A DNA stretch of 64,000 nt from Candidatus Poribacteria bacterium (lineage in GTDB: Bacteria; Poribacteria; WGA-4E; WGA-3G), in assembly GCA_022821965.1 (NCBI GenBank), contig JAJECN010000046.1, forward strand, positions 60,722 to 124,721, given 5' to 3'. A program made the translations under genes and the position numbers. Below the pieces are notes generated by a model. The model ran no database searches. It saw only the letters and a list, made by a program, of their open reading frames with translations, and was not told the origin of the DNA. Of this stretch, positions 56,675 to 64,000 are shown piece after piece; positions within the stretch are counted from its first letter, which is position 1, and each line of letters begins with the position of its first letter.

Positions 56675-58003
56675 ATGGAGAGCTTGGACATTGGCAAGCT
56701 CCAAGAAATGGAGTTCTCCGAACTCAAAGACTTTGCCTTGACTCTTGGAGTAGGTGAATATACCGGGTTTCGGAAAGAGGAATTAATCAACGAAATTATA
56801 GAAGCCAAATCCGAGGGGGACACCCAATTTTACGGGGGCGGCGTTCTGGAAATCCTGGATGACAGGGATCAGCGCTACGGCTTCTTACGTTCATCGCGTT
56901 CCAACTATTTGCAGAGCAACGAGGACATCTACGTATCCTCATCGCAAATTCGGCGATTCGATTTACAGAAAGGGCATGTTGTTGAAGGCTTAATTCGTCC
57001 GCCTAAAAAGACGGAAAACAAGGCTGAACGTTACTTCGCAATGCTACAAATTGAGAAGGTGAACGGTGAAACGCCAGAAGCCGTTAAACAGAAACTCCTT
57101 TTCAAGGACCTTATCCCTACCCATCCCTATGAAAAATTCAAATTGGAACACGAGACCTCCGAATTCGGGACTCGCATGATAGACTTAATCGCGCCGATCG
57201 GTAAAGGTCAGCGTGGATTGATTGTCGCTCCTCCGTATAGCGGAAAAACGACGTTGCTGAAAAATATTGCCGCCGGTATCGAGGCGAATCATCCAGAAGT
57301 CATTCTCATCTTTCTCCTTATTGATGAGCGTCCTGAAGAAGTTACAGATGTCGTCCGTTCTGTCAAAGGCGAAGTCATCAGCTCGACTTTCGATGAGCAC
57401 CCCGAACGACACATTCAGGTCGCAGATATGGTGATTGAAAAGGCGAAGCGGTGGGCAGAATACGGAAAAGATGTCGTCGTTCTACTGGATAGCATGACCC
57501 GATTGGCACGTGCACACAATGTCATGACCCCACACAGCGGAAAAACACTGAGTGGCGGTTTAGATGCCATGGCATTTGTGAAGCCGCGGCAGTTCTGCGG
57601 TGCAGCCCGAAAATTTGAAGAGGGTGGAAGTCTAACAGTTATTGCCTCCGTACTCGTTGATACAGAAAGCAGGCAAGATGAATACATCTACGAGGAATTC
57701 AAAGGGACCGCCAACATGGAAATCCACATGGAACGTTCCTTGTTAGAACTTCGTATCTTCCCTCCGATTAACATCGAAAAATCGAAAACACGCCGTGAAG
57801 AACTCCTATTGGCACCAGAGGTCCTTAACAAAGTCTGGGTATTACGGAAATTCACAAGTCAAATGGACAGTGCGGAATCACTCGAAATGCTTGTTGAGCA
57901 ACTTGGGAAAAATGCCACGAACGAGGAGTTTCTCGAACGGATGGTAGACAATGCAAACTACAGCAACTCGTCCGTGAGAAATAACGCACGTCCGAAGCGG
58001 TAA
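56675..58003 (+). CDS. rho: Transcription termination factor Rho
   Basis: A 442-residue hexameric RNA-dependent ATPase. The N-terminal helical domain is followed by an RNA-binding OSB region (GVLEILDDRDQRYGFLRS and SNYLQSNEDIYVSSSQIRRF). Walker A is APPYSGKTTLLKNIA near residue 186, then LLIDERPEEVTD and VVVLLDSMTRLARAHN (Walker B), with the Q- and R-loop segments FVKPRQFCGAARKFEEGGSL. Walker A has YS where AG or KA is common. It ends untranslated transcripts genome-wide. The long leader suggests self-regulation. Confidence 0.96.
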   Translation: MESLDIGKLQEMEFSELKDFALTLGVGEYTGFRKEELINEIIEAKSEGDTQFYGGGVLEILDDRDQRYGFLRSSRSNYLQSNEDIYVSSSQIRRFDLQKGHVVEGLIRPPKKTENKAERYFAMLQIEKVNGETPEAVKQKLLFKDLIPTHPYEKFKLEHETSEFGTRMIDLIAPIGKGQRGLIVAPPYSGKTTLLKNIAAGIEANHPEVILIFLLIDERPEEVTDVVRSVKGEVISSTFDEHPERHIQVADMVIEKAKRWAEYGKDVVVLLDSMTRLARAHNVMTPHSGKTLSGGLDAMAFVKPRQFCGAARKFEEGGSLTVIASVLVDTESRQDEYIYEEFKGTANMEIHMERSLLELRIFPPINIEKSKTRREELLLAPEVLNKVWVLRKFTSQMDSAESLEMLVEQLGKNATNEEFLERMVDNANYSNSSVRNNARPKR

Positions 58004-58116
58004 ATGTGAATGCTTATCCTCCGCGCTTTACACGCGTGGCGACAAAAATATTGGCGTTAGTTTTAACCGAATCGTAAGCAGACAATTCGGAAATTTTAAA
58101 TTCAAAGGAGAACGCT

Positions 58117-58335
58117 ATGAAAGCCGAAATTCATCCGGAAATGGTAGAATGTGTTATCACGTGTGTTTGCGGCGCGACTCATAAAACGCTCGCGATTCAA
58201 CCGCAAATGCGTGTAGATATTTGTGGAAAATGCCACCCATTCTACACCGGGCAACAAGCCCGATTCATCGACACTGCCGGACGTGTTGAAAGTTTCCGCC
58301 GACGTTACGGACAGACCGAAGCAGATAACAATTAG
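58117..58335 (+). CDS. rpmE: 50S ribosomal protein L31 (zinc-containing type)
   Basis: A 72-residue protein with CVCG and CGKCHPFYTGQQ, giving the four-Cys zinc site of the C+ form of L31, plus DTAGRVESFRRRY at the end. AAAGGAG precedes the ATG. It lies between rho and prfA, the order found in many bacteria. Confidence 0.95.
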   Translation: MKAEIHPEMVECVITCVCGATHKTLAIQPQMRVDICGKCHPFYTGQQARFIDTAGRVESFRRRYGQTEADNN

Positions 58336-58385
58336 AAGTATCATCTCATAGGTCAGTCTATTAACCGGTGTTTTACGAAGAGATT

Positions 58386-58413
58386 CCCGTGCCTTAACAA
58401 CAGTAGGCACGGG
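58386..58413. terminator. Strong hairpin after rpmE
   Basis: CCCGTGCCT (58386-58394), 10-base loop and AGGCACGGG (58405-58413) form a perfect 9-bp stem, 50 bases after the rpmE stop. Only a weak AT tract follows. It may terminate or attenuate transcription before prfA. Confidence 0.5.
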
Positions 58414-58527
58414 AAATGCCTTATTGTTCACGAAACAACAATCACACCCTACACCCGGAAATACGGGTAAACGTCTTCTATTCTAACAGTTAACCGCAAG
58501 TGCTAACTTGCAAGTGGTACGAAAAAA

Positions 58528-59595
58528 ATGTTTGAAAAACTCAAAGATATTGAAAACAGATACGCTGAAGTCGAACAGGCACTTGGGGACCCAGCACAAA
58601 TTTCCAATCAACAACGTTTAATGGAATTATCGAAAACGCACGCGGAACTCTCCCCAATTGTGTCCGCTTATCAAGAGTACCAGCAGTTAGAATCAGCAGT
58701 CGAAGAGACGCATCTCCTGATAGAATCGGAAACGGATGCTGAAATGGTCGCGTTAGCACAGGAAGAGTTGGACAGCCTCACAGTGAAGCAAGAAAAACTC
58801 ACCGAAGAACTTAAGCTGCTCCTCATTCCGAAAGACCCAAACGATGAAAAGAACGTCATCATCGAAATTCGGGCAGGTACGGGTGGTGAAGAAGCCAGTC
58901 TTTTTGCGTCCGAATTGTTTCGGATGTATAACCGCTATGCTGAACGTCAAAACTGGAAGCTGGAGCTACTCAATTCAAATGCAACTGGACTAAAAGGGTT
59001 TAAAGAGGTTGTCTTCTCAATTGAAGGAGAGAACGCATACAGCCAACTGAAATATGAAGGCGGTATACATCGTGTCCAGCGAATTCCAGCAACAGAGGCA
59101 AGCGGACGCATTCACACATCCGCCGCAACGGTAGCAGTTCTCCCGGAAGCAGAAGAACTCGATTTAGTAATTGATGAAGCCACCGAACTGCGAATTGATA
59201 CCTACCGATCTTCCGGTCCCGGAGGACAAAGCGTTAACACAACCGACTCCGCCATTCGTATTACACACATCCCAACCGGACTGGTTGTGACATGCCAAGA
59301 CGAAAAATCTCAACATAAAAATCGCTCCAAAGCGATGAAGATTCTCCGCGCACGCCTCCAGGAACAAAAAGAATCTGAACTCAACAGTGAAAGAGCCGAA
59401 ACCCGCAGATCTATGGTGGGAAGTGGCGACAGGAGCGAGAAAATTCGCACCTATAACTTCCCGCAATCTCGTGTAACCGACCACCGGATCCAATTCAGTT
59501 CCTATCAACTCGATGCCGTTTTAGACGGCGACATACAAGTATTTATTGAACGGCTAACAACCGCAGATCAGGCAGAGAAGTTGAAAGAGGATTAA
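58528..59595 (+). CDS. prfA: Peptide chain release factor 1
   Basis: A 355-residue protein. The stop-codon recognition tripeptide is PAT in QRIPATEASGRIHTSAA (RF1 class, reads UAA/UAG; RF2 would carry SPF), and SSGPGGQSVNTTDSAIR holds the GGQ catalytic loop, the Gln of which is methylated by PrmC. Length is normal. The next gene, prmC, starts 26 bases later. Confidence 0.96.
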   Translation: MFEKLKDIENRYAEVEQALGDPAQISNQQRLMELSKTHAELSPIVSAYQEYQQLESAVEETHLLIESETDAEMVALAQEELDSLTVKQEKLTEELKLLLIPKDPNDEKNVIIEIRAGTGGEEASLFASELFRMYNRYAERQNWKLELLNSNATGLKGFKEVVFSIEGENAYSQLKYEGGIHRVQRIPATEASGRIHTSAATVAVLPEAEELDLVIDEATELRIDTYRSSGPGGQSVNTTDSAIRITHIPTGLVVTCQDEKSQHKNRSKAMKILRARLQEQKESELNSERAETRRSMVGSGDRSEKIRTYNFPQSRVTDHRIQFSSYQLDAVLDGDIQVFIERLTTADQAEKLKED

Positions 59596-59621
59596 AGCCT
59601 CTAACTACGGAACACAAGATT

Positions 59622-60500
59622 ATGTCGAATAAAATCTGGCGCGTGGTGGACCTACTCGATTGGACGGTGGGGTACTTTCAACAACACGGCATTCCAAATC
59701 CGAGATTAGATGCCGAAGTCCTGCTCGCGCATCTGTTAGAAAAAACCCGTCTGCAGCTCTATCTCCACTTCGAAATGCCAGTCTTCCAAGAACATCTCAC
59801 GCCGTTCCGAGAACTCATAAAAAAGAGAATCGCACACACACCCGTTAGCTACCTAACAAATCGAAAAGAGTTCATGTCTTTGGACTTCTACGTAGATGAA
59901 CGGGTCCTCATTCCACGACCGGAAACGGAACAACTCGTTGAAACCATTCTCACAACAAAAACGGAGAACTCTCAGCGTTTACTTGAACTGGGTACAGGCA
60001 GTGGTGTCATCGCTACAAGTCTTGCATTGCAACAACCCGAATGGGAAATTGTGGCAACAGACATCTCTGAATCTGCCCTTACAGTCGCTCAGAAGAACGC
60101 TGAAACACACGCGTGTACAGAGCGAATCAAGTTTCTATCTGGAGACCTATTTGAACCGATAGAAGCAATAAACACAAATAGAAACACACGCTTCGATTGG
60201 ATCGTCTGTAACCCTCCTTATGTCAAAAATACAGAACGGGACACTTTGAGTCCGGATGTCCGAGACTATGAACCGGAGATTGCCCTCTTTGCCGGTGATG
60301 ACGGACTTGTTGTCATCCGTCGATTGATCGCTGAGGCACCTAAACACCTCGCACCCGGCGGAAAACTCATCTTCGAAATTGGTGAAAGACAAGCCGACAG
60401 TGTTCGAGCTCTTATCGATGCTGAATCCACCTATTGCACGTATGAACTGTTCAAAGACTATGCCGAGAAGGAACGAATTGTTCTCGCAAGTGTGCCATAG
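59622..60500 (+). CDS. prmC: Release factor glutamine methyltransferase
   Basis: A 292-residue SAM-dependent methyltransferase. LLELGTGSGVIATSLA is motif I, VATDISESALTVA motif II and DWIVCNPPYVKN the NPPY motif. The N-terminal five-helix domain (WTVGYFQQHGIPNPRLDAEVLL) is the PrmC hallmark. It methylates the GGQ glutamine of the release factors, consistent with its position next to prfA. GC content drops sharply after its stop codon. Confidence 0.95.
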   Translation: MSNKIWRVVDLLDWTVGYFQQHGIPNPRLDAEVLLAHLLEKTRLQLYLHFEMPVFQEHLTPFRELIKKRIAHTPVSYLTNRKEFMSLDFYVDERVLIPRPETEQLVETILTTKTENSQRLLELGTGSGVIATSLALQQPEWEIVATDISESALTVAQKNAETHACTERIKFLSGDLFEPIEAINTNRNTRFDWIVCNPPYVKNTERDTLSPDVRDYEPEIALFAGDDGLVVIRRLIAEAPKHLAPGGKLIFEIGERQADSVRALIDAESTYCTYELFKDYAEKERIVLASVP

Positions 60501-60619
60501 AAACGCGTTTTTTGTTTTTGTACGCCAGTCATAACTGTCCAATTCGGTTTTTTTATCCATAAATTTTGTAAAAAATTATTTTTCGGAATTAGTCATTTTG
60601 GACTTGGAAAAAGTTGTTT

Positions 60620-60714
60620 AAAAAGTGTCATAAACCCTTATGATTAGTAGGTTTTTGGCACTTTTTTTTTGATTTAATTGACTGAAAAATGGTATAATAT
60701 AGAGAGTGTAATAG
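60620..60714. repeat. Terminator-plus-promoter cassette, copy 1
   Basis: A 95-base segment nearly identical to 61156-61250 in the same orientation. Its first half, AAAAAGTGTCATAAACC to GGTTTTTGGCACTTTTT, folds into a terminator with a nine-base T-run (stop of transcripts leaving prmC). Its second half is a promoter with TTGATT (60669-60674) and TATAAT (60693-60698). The promoter points rightward into the opposite strand of the gene at 60730-61116. Confidence 0.65.
60669..60698 (+). promoter_or_regulatory. Promoter in cassette copy 1
   Basis: TTGATT, 18-base spacer, TATAAT. Transcripts would run antisense to the small leftward gene that follows. Confidence 0.5.
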
Positions 60715-60729
60715 CGGTGTGGCAAATGT

Positions 60730-61116
60730 TTAACTATTCTGTGTTTTTTGGTTCAAGTTCTCAAGGCATTTTTGAATAAGGTCAGTATTTGTCTCATCAA
60801 CCTCATAGGCTTCTAAAATATCCAGTAGTTCCTCAAGCCGTGTTCGTAAAAGGACAAGTTTAACCAACTCTGTTTTAGACTTCTCAATACAAGATTCATA
60901 GTAAACTTTGGTTTTTTGAACGTCAGCGTATGTCGTGTTAGAAACATGCATATTATCAAAATCTGTCTTTAGAAACATATCGCTTTTGTCTTCAATCTCA
61001 AAACGGATCCCAATTTCCTGTGTTTCTTTCCACAACTTCTTTGTTTCTGAACTGATTTCAATGGATCCTAAATCTTTACAATTTATACCTATCCCTTTTA
61101 TTACGATTTCTTGCAT
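60730..61116 (-). CDS. Small helical protein of unknown function
   Basis: A 128-residue protein starting at ATG 61116, 11 bases after AGGAG; a longer frame to 61167 is less likely. Residues 62-112 (VQKTKVYYESCIEKSKTELV, LRTRLEELLDILEAYEV) are strongly helical and could form a coiled coil; the N-terminus is beta-rich. It is AT-rich and bracketed by two copies of the 95-base cassette. I recognise no family. Confidence 0.6.
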   Translation of the reverse strand: MQEIVIKGIGINCKDLGSIEISSETKKLWKETQEIGIRFEIEDKSDMFLKTDFDNMHVSNTTYADVQKTKVYYESCIEKSKTELVKLVLLRTRLEELLDILEAYEVDETNTDLIQKCLENLNQKTQNS

Positions 61117-61155
61117 GGCTCTATAACTCCTATTTATCTTGATAATTATTTTGTG

Positions 61156-61250
61156 AAAAAGCACCATGAACCCTTGTATTTATTAGGTTTTTGGCACTTT
61201 TTTCTTGATTTAATTGACTGAAAAATGGTATAATATAGATAGTGTAATAG
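61156..61250. repeat. Terminator-plus-promoter cassette, copy 2
   Basis: Second copy of the 95-base segment, with GAAAAAGCACCATGAACCC to GGTTTTTGGCACTTTTT as hairpin and TTGATT (61205-61210)/TATAAT (61229-61234) as promoter. Differences from copy 1 lie mostly in the hairpin loop and one stem arm. This copy drives the transposase leader. Confidence 0.65.
61205..61234 (+). promoter_or_regulatory. Transposase promoter (cassette copy 2)
   Basis: TTGATT, 18 bases, TATAAT. The start would be near 61241, so the 9-bp perfect hairpin ATAGGGAGG/CCTCCCTAT at 61247-61270 would cap the 5-prime end of the transcript. Confidence 0.55.
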
Positions 61251-61377
61251 GGAGGCTGCCACCTCCCTATCTTATACAGAAAACTTGAGTTGCTATTTTT
61301 TCTGTAGTAGTATGTTTGTATTATACCAAAGTTTAGAAGAAAAAAGCAACTCCTTTTTAAGTAAGGGAGTTTTTTTT
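61247..61377 (+). promoter_or_regulatory. Attenuator-like leader of the transposase gene
   Basis: Three pairings are visible: hairpin A 61247-61255/61262-61270; a long-range stem GAGTTGCT(A)TTTTTTCT (61287-61303) with AGAAAAAAGCAACTC (61338-61352); and AACTCC (61348-61353) with GGAGTT (61366-61371) followed by a T-run that reaches the ATG. The last two share AACTC, so only one can form at a time, as in terminator/antiterminator pairs. The terminator hairpin also covers the GGGAG ribosome binding site. Confidence 0.55.
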
Positions 61378-62259
61378 ATGAACCTCGTAGAAGTCATGGA
61401 ACGTTTCCCTGACCAAGAGGCGTGTATTTCCCACTTGGAACAGATTAGGTGGGAAGATAAGGTGGTTTGCCCACATTGCGAAGGTGAACATGTTAGAAGA
61501 CGCAATGAACGGAAAATAGGGCGTATTGGACGCTGGAATTGCCATGATTGCCGGTCAACATTCAAAGTAACACACGGCACAATCTTTCATGGCACAAAGA
61601 CACCCCTTCAGAAATGGTTTCTCGCTATCGCACTCATGGCGAATGCTAAGAAAAGCTTATCCAGTTGCCAACTCGCACGTGATTTAGGACTCAAGCAGAA
61701 AACATGTTGGCGTATTATGATGACGATACGGACAGAAATGGCGAAAGGAAACCCTATACTTGAAGGAATCGTTGAGGCAGACGAAACCTATATCGGTGGA
61801 AAGAGACGCAAAGACTATGACCGAGAGAAAGGCGAACCCAATAAACGGGGACGAGGCACAGCAAAAGACGCTGTATTAGGGGCTGTTGCAAGAGGCGGGA
61901 AAGTCGTCGCAGAAATGGTAGAAAACGTCAAAGCTGAATCAATTACGAAGTTTATCAAGAAATACGTCAATACCGACGTGACAGAATTTTATACCGATCA
62001 GTTTAGAGCATATAATGACGTAGGCGAGATAATGAAGAATCACGAAACCCTTAAACGTTCAGAGAAATGGGAAGCAGGTGAACTCCATACGAATACAATA
62101 GAAGGCTTCTGGGGGGGTGTCAAGAGGGCATACTATGGTAGCCACCATTTCTATAAAACAGCATATACGCCCCTTTATCTCGCTGAGGCGTGCTATAAGT
62201 ATAACTATCGGAGCAGAGATATGTTTACCAAATTTATTGAGGATAGTATGAGGGTGTAG
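61378..62259 (+). mobile_element. IS1595-family (ISXO2-like) transposase
   Basis: A 293-residue transposase from the ATG at 61378. A zinc ribbon (CPHC...CHDC) at residues 28-54 is followed by a helical DNA-binding part and the DDE-type ISXO2 domain: EADETYIGGK, FYTDQFRAY and HTNTIEGFWGGVKRAYYG. All expected acidic residues are present, so it looks intact. I could not identify terminal inverted repeats or a target duplication, so the element borders remain open. The leader carries overlapping terminator-like structures. Confidence 0.88.
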
Positions 62260-62318
62260 AACTTTTAGTTTAACTTATTAAACAGAATTAGTAGTTTTAC
62301 CGGTGAGGAACTTCTAAT

Positions 62319-62347
62319 TTGACAAAACACTTCAAAAATTGTATCCT
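62319..62347 (+). promoter_or_regulatory. Promoter for the 73-residue gene
   Basis: TTGACA (62319-62324), 17 bases, TATCCT (62342-62347), about 70 bases before the ATG. Confidence 0.55.
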
Positions 62348-62418
62348 ACTGTTAGGCGTTGTTTTTGTTAACAATGCGACCCGATGGAAACGTATCTAAA
62401 TAAGATTGGGAGAATGTA

Positions 62419-62640
62419 ATGGTAAATAGAGAGAAACTTCAGAATACAACTCCTGCACGTGCTGAAATGGTCAAAAACTTGCATGAAGCCGATAAAGCCT
62501 TTGACGAGTCAATGGAAAGTCTTATGGCTTGGCTAAACAAAGCACAAAGCGGAGGGTACTTATCCAATGATGATGCTCTTAAAATCTTTAATGAAGAACT
62601 TAAGGCACGTCGTGATTATGAATATACCAATAAAGAGTGA
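62419..62640 (+). CDS. Small acidic helical protein, unknown
   Basis: A 73-residue protein, MVNREKLQNTTPARAEMVKN onward, mostly helical with a central ESLMAWLNKAQSGGYLS. A promoter and GGGAGAA before the ATG support expression, and a strong hairpin starts ten bases after its stop. No family recognised. Confidence 0.6.
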   Translation: MVNREKLQNTTPARAEMVKNLHEADKAFDESMESLMAWLNKAQSGGYLSNDDALKIFNEELKARRDYEYTNKE

Positions 62641-62649
62641 AAAACGAGA

Positions 62650-62678
62650 AAGGGGTAGTAGTCTCTCTACTACCCCTT
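62650..62678. terminator. Perfect 12-bp hairpin between convergent small genes
   Basis: AAGGGGTAGTAG, a five-base loop and CTACTACCCCTT. It separates two convergent small genes and probably works in both directions; ATTAAAAATATA follows rather than a clean T-run. Confidence 0.65.
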
Positions 62679-62743
62679 ATTAAAAATATATTTCAAGCCT
62701 ACCTATACAGGAATACAGTAACGATTTTTATTCCTTTCTATAA

Positions 62744-62986
62744 CTATACATTATCCTGTACTTCATTTTCATTCCAACTACTGTCGGTAGTCCTTATTGT
62801 AGAATCAGATGATTCTTCTTCATTTAAACCAAGTATTCTAATTACTTTGCTTTTAACTCTATTAAGCTTGGTTCTAATAGTCTTAGTTTCTACTTCAACA
62901 TTGTCAATCCGTTCTCCAATTTCGTCCATATCGGTTTCAAGCAAAGTTTTCAACTCTTGCGTTTCTCTATGGGTAAGTTTTGGCAT
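62744..62986 (-). CDS. Small coiled-coil protein, unknown
   Basis: An 80-residue protein, MPKLTHRETQELKTLLETDM onward, with a heptad-like run LETDMDEIGERIDNVEVETK and a Ser/Asp/Asn-rich tail. AAAGGAGG seven bases before the ATG is the best ribosome binding site in this part and decides in favour of this strand over an opposing frame at 62637-63005. No family recognised. Confidence 0.65.
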   Translation of the reverse strand: MPKLTHRETQELKTLLETDMDEIGERIDNVEVETKTIRTKLNRVKSKVIRILGLNEEESSDSTIRTTDSSWNENEVQDNV

Positions 62987-63161
62987 AGTTATCCTCCTTT
63001 CATAGTGAATTTTGACGAAATTTATATGAGGAAGTTTACCCCCCTCTTATTTAGACGATTAAACAAGATTAACGTTCGGGATAAATGCCCTTAAATACAA
63101 AAAAAGCATATTGTCATGTTTTTATTAGCAATTTTTTTGTTAACCCTGTAAAATGTTGTCA

Positions 63162-63429
63162 GACCAAACTAAAAATGTCCGCAGGACTATGGGTATCTCA
63201 TTGTCTAATGCGAATTGGACATTTTTGGTTTGGTCGCCAGAGATACCCACTTTCTTTTTAATGGGTATCCGGTGACCATTCTATCGTTAGTAACATGCGA
63301 GGGACTACTACTCCCTCGCATGCATTAACAAACTAAAAGGTATACGTTGTGTTTGCCCCTTTTAGTTTAGAGCAGGCAGTTAAAAACGCAAGGATATGGT
63401 CTTTTGCTGCCTATTGTTGTTGAATAGGC
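63162..63429 (+). ncRNA. Hairpin array, possible structured RNA
   Basis: H1: GACCAAACTAAAAATGTCC (63162-63180) pairs with GGACATTTTTGGTTTGGTC (63217-63235), 19 pairs with one G-U. H2: GGGTATCTC (63191-63199, in the H1 loop) pairs with GAGATACCC (63240-63248), a pseudoknot. H3: GGTCGCC...GATACCC (63232-63248) pairs with GGGTATC...GGTGACC (63263-63277) and excludes H1/H2. H4: CATGCGAGGGA/TCCCTCGCATG (63294-63322). H5: AAACTAAAAGG/CCTTTTAGTTT (63330-63368). H6: GCCTATT/AATAGGC (63409-63429). No clear promoter; no gene in 62987-63534. Confidence 0.45.
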
Positions 63430-63534
63430 GTTTTATCACGCCCGTTCAACTACTCTTTTAGTATATCACAATGCCTCAAAATAGTAAATAGCGAGGATAC
63501 GGAGATATGCAGAGGGTCATGAAAGGAAAGTTAT

Positions 63535-63834
63535 ATGGATCCCTATGTAGATTTAGGAAGTGAATTTTGGACATTTTTAGGCATATTAGCATGGATAGGT
63601 GTTGGTATTTGGATTGCTCATTCAACTCGTGAATCAGGGTGTTTAGGAAAAGCTCTTGTTGCTTTTTTGTTCACAAAAGGGTTCTTTATTTACTGGCTAC
63701 TTTATGTGGTTTTTTCAGCGATTAACGTGTTTATCAGTTTGACAATAAGACTGATAGCATGGCTTGTTGAACGGAAGAACATATTGTCTTTAGTCTGTAT
63801 AGCGATACTATCTGTAGTGCATACGCTTATTTAG
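63535..63834 (+). CDS. Small membrane protein, unknown
   Basis: A 99-residue protein with three hydrophobic segments (residues 11-29, 42-72 and 82-98) and few charges. GAAAGGAAAG lies about eight bases before the ATG. Its stop codon lies 17 bases from the IS3-type transposase stop on the other strand, so its last codons may be altered by the insertion. No family recognised. It directly follows the hairpin array. Confidence 0.6.
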   Translation: MDPYVDLGSEFWTFLGILAWIGVGIWIAHSTRESGCLGKALVAFLFTKGFFIYWLLYVVFSAINVFISLTIRLIAWLVERKNILSLVCIAILSVVHTLI

Positions 63835-63851
63835 ACCACAATTTCGCAAAG

Positions 63852-64000
63852 TTAAGATGAGGTTTGCTGTTGAAATTCCATAGGCGTCAAATACCCTAAC
63901 GCCGAATGTGGGCGTTTCTGATTATAGACGTGTGTGATAAACTGCCCGATGCGATCTCTCGCCTCGGTAATATTTTGATAGTCATTGATGTCAACTTCTT
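63852..64000 (-). mobile_element. IS3-family transposase (OrfB) C-terminal end, cut by window edge
   Basis: The last 49 codons of a leftward frame read EVDINDYQNITEARDRIGQF then ITHVYNQKRPHSALGYLTPMEF, the well-known C-terminus of the IS3/IS150 rve integrase (YNxxRPHSALGYxTPxEF). The stop is TAA at 63854-63852. Upstream sequence is outside the window. The element end should lie within a few tens of bases of the stop, near 63835. Confidence 0.85.

Noticed and set aside
62637..63005. 122-codon rightward frame opposite the 80-residue gene
   Set aside because: The opposite strand has a perfect AAAGGAGG before its ATG, and this frame starts inside a hairpin without a binding site. Its hydrophobic look comes from reading a charged helical gene backward.
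63162..63429. Integron attC sites or a group II intron as explanation for the hairpin array
   Set aside because: I find no convincing GTTRRRY/RYYYAAC pairs and no domain V-like hairpin or reverse transcriptase nearby.

Overview
The window comes from a bacterium of roughly 45-50% GC with a diderm envelope (lipoproteins with lipoboxes, an OmpA-type lipoprotein, a beta-barrel-like protein). The gene mix of phytanoyl-CoA (PhyH) dioxygenases, Gfo/Idh/MocA oxidoreductases, a sulfatase-fold hydrolase, a large WD40 family starting with a 'LPEGAxARLG' signature and abundant short intergenic palindromes is what I would expect of Candidatus Poribacteria or a close relative. That placement is inference from gene content only. 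No rRNA, tRNA or CRISPR array was seen.

Layout. 1-6.3 kb: a sulfatase-superfamily enzyme cut by the window edge, an O-antigen ligase/polymerase, a barrel-like protein, an OmpA lipoprotein, an M48 membrane protease and a ZapA-like protein. 6.4-15.6 kb: a leftward block of glycosyltransferase, DUF368 (PopT-type), nadK, recN, fused indolepyruvate:ferredoxin oxidoreductase and aroE. 15.6-19.3 kb: a single-chain restriction-modification enzyme and an AT-rich small membrane protein. 19.6-25.5 kb: TPR protein, nucleoside hydrolase, two PhyH dioxygenases and a calcineurin-like phosphoesterase, with clusters of GCCCC/GGGGC palindromes. 25.9-39.3 kb: recG, a toxin-antitoxin pair with an unusual duplicated antitoxin, a deoxyhypusine-synthase-like protein, smc, comF, a hydrolase, an oxidoreductase, a rhamnose-isomerase-type enzyme and a HIT protein. 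39.5-48.8 kb: three tandem cytoplasmic WD40 paralogues, a divergent protein kinase-like protein, PhyH, an epimerase-like protein and a short exported WD40 protein. 48.8-52.5 kb: sdhCAB (succinate dehydrogenase). 52.7-60.5 kb: an oxidoreductase, a TPR lipoprotein, then the housekeeping run rho-rpmE-prfA-prmC.

From about 60.5 kb to the end the DNA becomes visibly AT-rich: an IS1595-type transposase, three small genes of unknown function, a dense chain of RNA-like hairpins at 63.16-63.43 kb, a small membrane protein and the tail of an IS3-family transposase. It looks like the edge of a mobile or accessory region.

Functional themes are envelope construction and lipid-carrier recycling, DNA repair and chromosome segregation (recN, recG, smc), respiration (sdh) combined with ferredoxin-linked 2-oxoacid metabolism, and small-molecule catabolism. 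The most unusual material is non-coding: at least four families of intergenic palindromes, one showing compensatory base changes between copies, an apparent attenuator directly in front of the transposase start codon, and a hairpin array with mutually exclusive pairings.
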